This document shows positions 1 to 5,686 of a stretch of 10,745 nucleotides of DNA, piece after piece (within the stretch, counting starts at the first letter, position 1; the number at the start of each line of letters is the position of its first letter). This DNA comes from Firmicutes bacterium UBA7709 (GTDB lineage Bacteria > Bacillota_A > Clostridia > Peptostreptococcales > Anaerovoracaceae). A program made the translations under genes and the position numbers. The notes beneath the pieces are model-generated. The model worked only from the letters and a program-made list of their open reading frames with translations, had not been told where the DNA came from and searched no databases. The stretch lies in contig DLFX01000214.1 of the NCBI GenBank assembly GCA_002482405.1, positions 2,923-13,667 of the forward strand, read 5' to 3'.

Positions 1-901
1 TCTTCAAAGCACTTTTATAACTTTCGCTTAAGTCGGTATCCTCGATGATATTGGTCAGGGATACCTGCCCCTGGTCGCCGCCGCTGGGGACAAAGGAAGG
101 ATGGTAGATGATAGCGCCCGAATTGTCGAGGAGGTAGGCAATCCCGCTTTCCCCCAGCCGAAAATCGGCTAAAAACTCCTTTCGTATCGTTTCAAGCCGC
201 ACGTCGACGCAGGCGACGCCGATAAAACGGTTCCCGATGTAGAGCGGCGCCGAGCAGGTGATCATCCAGCCCGTCCCCATGTAATCGACATAGGGCTGGG
301 ACCAGACTGTTTTTCTCTCAGGGTTGTTCTGTTCGTTGGCCACGGTATAAAAGGGATCATTTTTTTGAAGGTGGCCGGGATCATAAAAGTCGGTGGATGC
401 GCCGGGATATATTCTCAGCAGACCTTCTTCTGTGGCGATATACACCCATTGCAGATAGTGATGCCGCTCCATCATCTTTTGAAAGACCGGATCAAGCCGC
501 TCTGTCGCGTTGATCTGCCGAACCGCGTCCCCGTTCAGCTCGGAGGTGCCCGGAAAGAAGATCGTAGAAGAGTCTGACCCCTTCTCCGCCTCCGTGTATA
601 AGCTCCCGTTCTCTCCCGTCTTGTACTCCCCGGACAGCGCGGTTCGATCCTCCGACGCGATGAACTCCTCGGTCCATTTGGCCAGACTCTCCGTCTCCTT
701 CGCGATCTGCCCCATGATCAGCGCAAGATTCTGCGCTTTTTCAGAAGCGATTTCCTGAAGGCTGTCCTCCGTGTTTCTGATGGTGTTCCTTCTGTCCTGC
801 TTTAATACGTAAAATGTAAAAAATAGAGTTGCGGCAATATTGAATACAATAAAAATCAATAGAATCTGTGAAACCAAGGAATTTTTATCAAAAAGCTTCA
901 T
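1..901 (-). CDS. dCache-type membrane sensor protein, C-terminal part beyond the window
   Basis: The reading frame is open from the ATG at 901-899 to the left edge, giving about 300 residues without a stop. A good ribosome binding site (GGAGGG) lies 8 nt upstream of this ATG. The protein has a short basic N-terminus and one hydrophobic segment (about residues 10-33). A helical stretch (about 40-80) and a long extracytoplasmic region follow; this region reads as a double Cache (PAS-like) ligand-binding domain, with segments such as LQWVYIATEEG, WSQPYVDYMGTGWMIT and IGVACVDVRL. Proteins of this layout bind small ligands such as amino or organic acids outside the membrane and signal inward. The output domain (methyl-accepting, GGDEF, kinase or phosphatase) is not in the window, so the effector class cannot be called. 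It lies 69 nt downstream of the cyclase gene on the same strand and could be co-transcribed with it. Confidence 0.8.
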   Translation of the reverse strand, partial: MKLFDKNSLVSQILLIFIVFNIAATLFFTFYVLKQDRRNTIRNTEDSLQEIASEKAQNLALIMGQIAKETESLAKWTEEFIASEDRTALSGEYKTGENGSLYTEAEKGSDSSTIFFPGTSELNGDAVRQINATERLDPVFQKMMERHHYLQWVYIATEEGLLRIYPGASTDFYDPGHLQKNDPFYTVANEQNNPERKTVWSQPYVDYMGTGWMITCSAPLYIGNRFIGVACVDVRLETIRKEFLADFRLGESGIAYLLDNSGAIIYHPSFVPSGGDQGQVSLTNIIEDTDLSESYKSALK

Positions 902-956
902 TGCCGCGACCCTCCATACTACAGTTTCAGTTGTTGTTTCCGAAAAAGTTCAGTCA

Positions 957-972
957 GACACTGCAAAGTGTC
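957..972 (-). terminator. possible weak intrinsic terminator after the cyclase gene
   Basis: A perfect 6-bp stem (GACACT/AGTGTC, 4-nt loop) overlaps the cyclase stop codon. On the minus strand it is followed about 9 nt later by a run of five T. The stem is short and the T run is not adjacent, so termination may be partial or absent. Read-through into the dCache sensor gene is possible. Confidence 0.3.
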
Positions 973-1615
973 AGTCGTCAAGAATGGCGATGGCCCTGAT
1001 GGGCGAACCGTCCGCATCTTTCCATTTCAGCGGAAGCAGGCAGACGGTAAAAATGTCGCTGCCGACCTGATCCAGGTTCACCAGGTTTTCAATGATGACC
1101 ATGCCGCTGCTTAAAATTACCTGGTGAGAAGGAAGATCCTCCGCTTCCATGGAATCGATGGAGATCACATCGACGCCGAATCCCTTCTTCTTATTTCGGG
1201 CGAGATACTCCACGACCTCTTTATCCGCCACGGGGAATTTTCCGTAATACTCATCCTTTCCCCAATACCTGCTCCACCCCGTATTGAACAGAATAAACTC
1301 CGCTTCCTCCACCTTTGCCTTGTTCCTGTTGATTTTATCCATGGTGATCAGCTCGCCTTCCTTTAAATCGGTGCAGTCGACCACAAACCCCTTTCCGACA
1401 AAATTTGTGATGGGCATGGCGTCAAGAGTAGCGCCCTGGGCGTACAGGTGCGCGGGCGGATCCATATGGGTTCCCGTGTGGGAATACATGATCATCAGGG
1501 TTTCTTTAAATCCATCTTTTTCAAGGGTGTTTGCCGTGTTCAGCTTAGGGGTTTCCGTCCCCGGATAGACCGGCATATCCTCTGAAATGACATGGGTAAG
1601 ATCGATTATCTTCAT
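971..1615 (-). CDS. cyclase family protein (kynurenine formamidase/isatin hydrolase-like metal-dependent amidohydrolase)
   Basis: This 214-residue protein is full length for the cyclase (PF04199) family. The family signature HxGTHxDxPxH is complete at residues 46-56 (H46, H50, D52, H56), which are the metal ligands in KynB and isatin hydrolase. Other family elements are the FNTGWSRYW stretch (110-118), the VDVISID stretch (148-154), and H164 and E176 in the C-terminal half. Characterised members hydrolyse amide or lactam bonds such as N-formylkynurenine or isatin with a divalent metal. It is probably cytoplasmic, as no signal peptide is visible. The ATG at 1615 is supported by a strong GGAGG 5 nt upstream. 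It lies 92 nt downstream of the class III PLP enzyme on the same strand and is probably transcribed with it. The substrate is not evident: no kynureninase or tryptophan dioxygenase gene is nearby, so calling it kynB would be unjustified. Confidence 0.85.
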   Translation of the reverse strand: MKIIDLTHVISEDMPVYPGTETPKLNTANTLEKDGFKETLMIMYSHTGTHMDPPAHLYAQGATLDAMPITNFVGKGFVVDCTDLKEGELITMDKINRNKAKVEEAEFILFNTGWSRYWGKDEYYGKFPVADKEVVEYLARNKKKGFGVDVISIDSMEAEDLPSHQVILSSGMVIIENLVNLDQVGSDIFTVCLLPLKWKDADGSPIRAIAILDD

Positions 1616-1627
1616 TTTTACCTCCTC

Positions 1628-1643
1628 AAGGCAGTTTTGCCTT
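1628..1643 (-). promoter_or_regulatory. hairpin abutting the cyclase Shine-Dalgarno sequence
   Basis: A perfect 6-bp stem with a 4-nt loop (AAGGCA, AAAC, TGCCTT on the minus strand) ends directly against the GAGGAGG ribosome binding site at 1621-1627. It lies in the 92-nt gap after the aminotransferase gene. It may tune translation or protect the 5' end of a processed cyclase transcript. It is not a terminator, because no T run follows. Confidence 0.4.
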
Positions 1644-1707
1644 TCCGTTCCGATGAATTCACTTTTTATTTTACCATGTTTTTTTAATAAATATCGCTAT
1701 TTTTAGG

Positions 1708-3051
1708 TCAACACCCCCACCCCGAAAACCGCTCTATTTTTTCTTTTTCGATCCCTCCGGACAGCGCGTCCGCAATGGCGCGGTCGATGATTTCCACAGC
1801 TCTTTGCGCCTCTTCGAAAGAGAGTACGAGGGGGGGAGTAAATTCCAGCACATTGGAATGGATCCCAGTGCAGTAATAGAGCAGTCCCAGCTCATAAGAG
1901 CGAAAGACTACCAGCGCGGCCAGCTCATCAGCCGGCTCCTTCGTCCTCCTGTCCTTCACGAGCTCGATCCCGATAATCAGGCCCTTTCCCCGGACATCCC
2001 CGATCACCGCATACTTTTTCTTCAGCCCGTTAAACTGATCCAACAGCCAGTCGCCCAGCTTCGCCGCGTTTTCCGCGAGCTTTTCCTCTCTTGTGACCGC
2101 GATGGTCTCAAGCCCCGCGGCACAGGCCACAGGATTGCCCGCCGTCGTGAACAGGTGCATCCCCACGCCCGCGTCCATCAGCTCTCTCCGCCCTGCAACC
2201 GCGCTCAGAGGTTGGCCGGAGGCCATGGGTTTTCCCATGATCACAGCGTCGGGTACGACTCCCCAATGTTCAAATCCGAACATCTTCCCCGTCCTGCCAA
2301 AGCCGATTTTGACCTCGTCCAAAATCAGATAGATTCCGTTTTTGTTGCAAAGGGCCTGGAGGCCCTGGAGAAAACCGTCCGGAGGAACGATATCGCCGCC
2401 GTCGCTTTGAATGGCTTCAACGACCACCGCCGCCGCCTGATCCGGCTTGCAAACTGCTCCTAATATGTAGTTTTCAATGTACTTCAGGCAAAAAAGTCCG
2501 CAATCTTCCGGGTCCTTCTCGAAGGCGCAGCGGTAGCAATACGGATAAGGAAGCTTCACGACATTCCCGCCGCCCAAAAGCCTGCTTTGGGCCGGATGGC
2601 CGGACATGGCATAAGAACCCATGGTCTGCCCATGATAAGATCCTATAAAGGTCAATATCCTGGGCCTTTTCGCCGCGAAGGGCGCGATCTTGGCGACAAA
2701 CTCGTTGGCGTCCGATCCGGAGTGCCCGAACCATACCTTTTTATCGAAATCGCCGGGAATCAGCTCCTTTAATGCCTCTGCCAGCTGGATGCTTTCGGCG
2801 CTCATCACCGAAGTCAGGGAAGAAAAGGACAGCCTGTTCATCTGCTCCGATACCACCCCGGCGATCCTGGGATGGCAGTAACCCGTATTGGCCACCGCCC
2901 ATCCGGCGTTAAAGTCGATATATTCCTTTCCGTCGGCGTCATAGAGCCTGCTGCCTTCTCCTCTTTCCGCAATAAAGGGATAGAACCGCAGCTTCAACAC
3001 GTCTGCAATGGCATTTGTGTCCCTTAAAAACAGTTCTTCGCTCTTTTTCAC
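1708..3051 (-). CDS. class III pyridoxal-phosphate aminotransferase (or amino acid epimerase of the same fold)
   Basis: This 447-residue protein is normal length for class III (fold type I) aminotransferases. Visible elements are SGSDANE (111-117, phosphate-binding region), SYHG (138-141), LDEVKIGFGRTG (244-255, with D245 pairing to the PLP ring nitrogen) and the GKPMASGQPLSAV segment (273-285, with K274 as Schiff-base lysine). The SGSDANE and DEVK variants, plus a PYPYCYRC...CGLFC segment with cysteines 172, 175, 184 and 188, point to the subgroup that includes archaeal-type 4-aminobutyrate-like aminotransferases and broad-specificity amino acid racemases. Transamination and 2-epimerisation therefore both remain possible. 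The start is GTG at 3051-3049, with AAGGAGG about 10 nt upstream; an ATG two bases earlier runs straight into TGA in another frame. It is the first gene of the minus wing, behind a sigma-54 promoter at 3111-3126. Confidence 0.88.
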   Translation of the reverse strand: MKKSEELFLRDTNAIADVLKLRFYPFIAERGEGSRLYDADGKEYIDFNAGWAVANTGYCHPRIAGVVSEQMNRLSFSSLTSVMSAESIQLAEALKELIPGDFDKKVWFGHSGSDANEFVAKIAPFAAKRPRILTFIGSYHGQTMGSYAMSGHPAQSRLLGGGNVVKLPYPYCYRCAFEKDPEDCGLFCLKYIENYILGAVCKPDQAAAVVVEAIQSDGGDIVPPDGFLQGLQALCNKNGIYLILDEVKIGFGRTGKMFGFEHWGVVPDAVIMGKPMASGQPLSAVAGRRELMDAGVGMHLFTTAGNPVACAAGLETIAVTREEKLAENAAKLGDWLLDQFNGLKKKYAVIGDVRGKGLIIGIELVKDRRTKEPADELAALVVFRSYELGLLYYCTGIHSNVLEFTPPLVLSFEEAQRAVEIIDRAIADALSGGIEKEKIERFSGWGC

Positions 3052-3110
3052 ATCGACCTCTCCTCCTTTTCAATCAAACGTATCCGCGATAGCTTACACC
3101 ATTCTTAGAA

Positions 3111-3126
3111 AGCAAATACAATGCCA
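3111..3126 (-). promoter_or_regulatory. sigma-54 (-24/-12) promoter of the aminotransferase-cyclase wing
   Basis: On the minus strand the sequence TGGCATTGTATTTGCT matches the RpoN consensus (TGGCAYR-N4-TTGCW) at every fixed base except position 7. The GG and GC elements have the required 10-bp separation. The expected transcription start is near 3100, giving a leader of about 50 nt before the GTG start. No sigma-A promoter of similar quality was seen in this gap. Confidence 0.8.
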
Positions 3127-3165
3127 ATTAACCTGGCGTATCGAAACGCTGAAAGCCATGAGTTT

Positions 3166-3193
3166 TTACAAAATCAGGTCCTTGATTTTGTAA
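3166..3193. repeat. perfect 11-bp inverted repeat in the divergent control region
   Basis: TTACAAAATCA and TGATTTTGTAA are exact reverse complements separated by 6 nt (GGTCCT). No T run follows on either strand, so this is more likely a protein-binding dyad than a terminator. The right arm overlaps the first 17-bp repeat at 3189-3205. It sits about 80 bp upstream of the minus-wing transcription start, a usual position for a sigma-54 activator site. Confidence 0.6.
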
Positions 3194-3225
3194 CCAAAAG
3201 GTAACTTGTTTTACCAAAAAGTAAC
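3189..3225 (-). promoter_or_regulatory. tandem pair of putative activator sites (17-bp repeats A and B)
   Basis: Read on the minus strand, 3205-3189 is GTTACCTTTTGGTTACA and 3225-3209 is GTTACTTTTTGGTAAAA, with 14 of 17 bases identical. The copies are 20 bp apart, about two helical turns, so they lie on one DNA face. Copy A contains GTTAC twice with an 11-bp period. They lie roughly 100-120 bp upstream of the minus-wing start and 180-200 bp upstream of the plus-wing start. They are probably enhancer sites for the nearby RocR-like activator; that assignment is inference. Confidence 0.55.
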
Positions 3226-3301
3226 TGTGCTGTTTTTAGCCGGGTTTGCAAGGTTTTTAAACAGACGTTTCTCATGAGGCCCTGGTTCTCCGCCTCCCCT
3301 T

Positions 3302-3318
3302 GTTACTTTACGGTTACA
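3302..3318 (+). promoter_or_regulatory. third putative activator site (17-bp repeat C), opposite orientation
   Basis: GTTACTTTACGGTTACA on the plus strand matches copy A (minus strand) at 14 of 17 positions, including both GTTAC half-sites at 11-bp spacing. It faces the plus-wing promoter and lies about 88 bp upstream of the expected start there. The copies thus point toward the promoter they sit closest to. Confidence 0.5.
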
Positions 3319-3337
3319 TTTCCGCAGTTCCCATTTC

Positions 3338-3360
3338 CCTGAAAGGGCCTCTTTTTCAGG
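3338..3360. repeat. 7-bp inverted repeat just upstream of the plus-wing sigma-54 promoter
   Basis: CCTGAAA and TTTCAGG are exact reverse complements separated by 9 nt, ending 11 bp before the -24 element. It could be an operator or a bending site, or simply chance. No partner copy was seen near the minus-wing promoter. Confidence 0.3.
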
Positions 3361-3371
3361 AAAAACCGCCT

Positions 3372-3387
3372 TGGCATAAAAACTGCT
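3372..3387 (+). promoter_or_regulatory. sigma-54 (-24/-12) promoter of the amidohydrolase-permease wing
   Basis: TGGCATAAAAACTGCT matches the RpoN consensus with GG and GC elements 10 bp apart; the only departure at a fixed base is C for T just before the TGC. The expected transcription start is near 3398, leaving a leader of about 40 nt that contains the ribosome binding site at 3425-3431. It faces away from the similar promoter at 3111-3126. Confidence 0.8.
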
Positions 3388-3438
3388 CTTGACATGAAGC
3401 AGGAAAAACATCTGAAAATCTGAAAAGGAGGAATGATT

Positions 3439-4155
3439 ATGAACCGCGACCGAAAGTACTTATCCTTTTACTATGAAACGACGAATGATTTCCCGGATAT
3501 CCGCCTGGATCCGAAAAGAACCGCTCTGCTGATCGTAGATATGCAGAACGAGTTTGTTCTCCGGGATTTCGGGGAGGCTCTGGCCTTTAAAGAGGCGGGA
3601 GAATGGGAAAGATGGATCCCTTTCCACGACAGGCTTGACGATATCGTAATCCCGAACAATAAAAAATTGCTCGATTTTTTCAGAGAAAACGGGCTTACCG
3701 TCACCTTCGGAAGAATCGCCTGTCAGAGAGAAGACGGTGAAGACCGGTCTCCTGTTCAAAAGTCTGAGGGCTGGAATAACATGCTGCTTCACGTGGACAG
3801 CTTCGCCGCTCAGATGATCGAGCCGCTTACCCCGCGTCCCGGCGAAATCGTGGTGAATAAGACCACCGACAGCGTTACCACAGGGACGAATTATCTGCAG
3901 CTGCTCCGCTACATGGACATCGAAACCGTCATCGTCACGGGGATTGTAACGGATCAATGCGTAGCGTCCACCGTCAGAGGTCTCGCGGACGACGGCTACA
4001 AGGTGATCTGCGTCGAGGACGCCTGCGCCGCCGGAGACGCGGCATTGCACGAAAGCGAATTGAAAATCATGAACATCATCTATTGCGATGTATTGAAAAC
4101 AGATGAGGTCATAGATCTTATCGAGAAAAATCTAAGCGTTTCCCTGTGCGGGTAA
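3439..4155 (+). CDS. isochorismatase-family cysteine hydrolase (amidohydrolase)
   Basis: This 238-residue protein has the cysteine hydrolase fold shared by N-carbamoylsarcosine amidase, RutB, nicotinamidase and biuret hydrolase. The catalytic triad is visible: D34 in LIVDMQNEF, K141 in VVNKTTDS and C174 in GIVTDQCVASTVRG. The VT before DQC (170-171) is the usual non-proline cis-peptide position. These enzymes cleave amide or ureido bonds through a thioester; the specific substrate cannot be read here. An in-frame ATG at 3433 leaves only 1 nt after AAGGAGG (3425-3431), whereas the ATG at 3439 has 7 nt, so 3439 is chosen. It is the first gene of the plus wing behind the sigma-54 promoter. The permease start follows the stop by 16 nt, with its ribosome binding site overlapping this stop codon. 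Confidence 0.88.
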   Translation: MNRDRKYLSFYYETTNDFPDIRLDPKRTALLIVDMQNEFVLRDFGEALAFKEAGEWERWIPFHDRLDDIVIPNNKKLLDFFRENGLTVTFGRIACQREDGEDRSPVQKSEGWNNMLLHVDSFAAQMIEPLTPRPGEIVVNKTTDSVTTGTNYLQLLRYMDIETVIVTGIVTDQCVASTVRGLADDGYKVICVEDACAAGDAALHESELKIMNIIYCDVLKTDEVIDLIEKNLSVSLCG

Positions 4156-4171
4156 AGGAGGTAGTACCGTT

Positions 4172-5542
4172 ATGAGTGATCCTAAAATCAAAGAAGTTAC
4201 TCTTTTGAGAAGCATGGGCTTCTGGCAGATCTGGGCCATCGGCGTCGGCGCCGTCGTAGGGGACGGCATCTTCCTATACATGGGCGAGGGTGTCGCTTCT
4301 GCCGGTCCGTCGGCGCTGCTTGCCTTTGCCATCGCCGGTTTCCTTCAAATGTTCATCATGATCGCCATGGGCGAGTTGTCCGTAGGAATGCCGGAAGCTG
4401 GCGCCATGTCCGTCTGGGTCGAAAAATACATGGGAAAATTCTGGGGCCTGCTGTCCGGTCTGACCTTCTCTGTCGGCTGGGTAGTCCTGGGAGGTTCCAT
4501 CAGCATCGCCCTCGGCCGTTTTGTCGCCTATTGGGCTCCTGTCGGAGGGCTGGAAGTGGCTACCGTTCTCTGGGCGGCAATTTTCTTTACCATTTTCGTC
4601 GTAATGAACATAGCGGGAGCCGCCATCGCCGGCACCGGCCAGTTGATTCTGACGCTGCTGTTGGTAGGCATCATGATTCTGTTTGCCGTCTTTGGCATCA
4701 TCAAGGGAGTCAACATCGGTAATTTATCTCCGTTCTTCCCCAACGGAGCCAGCGGATTTTCCGCCTGCATACCCATTGCCACCTTTGCCTATATGGGCGC
4801 CGCCTGTATCTGTACCGCTGGCTCGGAATGCAAGAACCCGAAAGACCTGGGCAGAGCTCTCGTATGGTCCAGCCTCACCTTTATCATCGTATACTGCCTT
4901 GCCCTTTTCGTCGTACTGGGAACCATCGACTGGCAGAGTGCGTCTTTGGACGTTTCCATCTTTACTGTGGCCGCGGAAGTAATCTGGGGACCCATCGGAG
5001 GAACGATGCTGAATTTTGCCGCCTGGCTGGCCGCAGCAACCTGCCTGATCATGGGAACGATCTACACCCCTTCCCGGATCTTTTACGCCATGGCAAAGGA
5101 GGGCTACATGCCGAAGATCTTTGCCAGGGTCAACCCTAAGACCAACACTCCGGTGTCAGGCATCATCGTCATATGGGTCATCGGTCTCATCGGGATCGGC
5201 GCGGCAAAGGCTTTCGGAGCGGCCAATTTCTACGTCACCTTATGCAATCAGGCCGTTATCGCATGGTCGATCTCATGGGGGCTGGCCGTCATCGCGGGCA
5301 TCCTTTACAGAAGAGACCTGGGCGCTGAAAGGATTAGAAACGAAGTAGGCTGGAAGCAGCCGTTTTATCCGGTAACTCCGGTTCTGGCGATCATCGGAAT
5401 CATCTATGTGCTATATCTTTGCTTCTATGATTGGGCGCAATTCGTGGGCTTCATCCTCTGGGTCGCGGTCTACATCATTTACTATCTGCGCATCAGGGTC
5501 AAGATTAAAAAGGGCCTCATCAACGCGGATGTGCAATTCTAG
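4172..5542 (+). CDS. APC-superfamily amino acid permease
   Basis: This 456-residue membrane protein has about 12 hydrophobic segments, the usual length and number for amino acid/polyamine/organocation transporters. The unwound first helix carries GVGAVVGDGIF (24-34), a variant of the family's G-(S/A)-GIF substrate loop with aspartate at 31. E219 in the sixth-helix region followed by KNP and LGRAL (221-230), and the loop SRIFYAMAKEGYMPK (301-315) followed by TPVSG, are typical of the family. It probably imports an amino acid or related amine driven by an ion gradient, or exchanges it for a product. The ribosome binding site AAAGGAGGT (4154-4162) overlaps the stop of the amidohydrolase gene and is 9 nt from this ATG, indicating tight co-expression. 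A bidirectional terminator follows at 5601-5637. Substrate identity is unknown. Confidence 0.9.
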   Translation: MSDPKIKEVTLLRSMGFWQIWAIGVGAVVGDGIFLYMGEGVASAGPSALLAFAIAGFLQMFIMIAMGELSVGMPEAGAMSVWVEKYMGKFWGLLSGLTFSVGWVVLGGSISIALGRFVAYWAPVGGLEVATVLWAAIFFTIFVVMNIAGAAIAGTGQLILTLLLVGIMILFAVFGIIKGVNIGNLSPFFPNGASGFSACIPIATFAYMGAACICTAGSECKNPKDLGRALVWSSLTFIIVYCLALFVVLGTIDWQSASLDVSIFTVAAEVIWGPIGGTMLNFAAWLAAATCLIMGTIYTPSRIFYAMAKEGYMPKIFARVNPKTNTPVSGIIVIWVIGLIGIGAAKAFGAANFYVTLCNQAVIAWSISWGLAVIAGILYRRDLGAERIRNEVGWKQPFYPVTPVLAIIGIIYVLYLCFYDWAQFVGFILWVAVYIIYYLRIRVKIKKGLINADVQF

Positions 5543-5600
5543 TGCGGTAAAATTTATTCCCATAATCTCTCTGTTTGACATTTAAACATTAGCTGTAAAA

Positions 5601-5637
5601 AAATAAGATGGTTGAGTCACTCTCATCCATCTTATTT
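5601..5637. terminator. bidirectional intrinsic terminator between converging genes
   Basis: An 11-bp perfect stem (AAATAAGATGG/CCATCTTATTT) has a 15-nt loop that itself can form four more pairs (TGAG/CTCA). A T-rich tract follows on the plus strand and an A run (5597-5603) precedes it, giving a U tract on the minus strand too. It can end both the permease transcript and the converging activator transcript. The remaining AT-rich bases to 5686 hold no gene. Confidence 0.88.
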
Positions 5638-5686
5638 TTATTTACAATTTACAAATTATTATTATTTGCAATTCACAAATTTAAAC

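Noticed and set aside
1679..1710. Possible sigma-A promoter (TTGACC with weak -10) for the cyclase gene at the end of the aminotransferase gene
   Set aside because: The best -10 at acceptable spacing matches only 4 of 6 bases, and AT-rich sequence here makes such matches common.
1804..2463. 219-codon plus-strand frame antisense to the aminotransferase gene
   Set aside because: It is a shadow of the conserved PLP enzyme, with no family motif.
3211..3411. 66-codon minus-strand frame in the divergent control region
   Set aside because: It overlaps the sigma-54 promoter and two repeat sites, lacks a ribosome binding site and resembles no family.
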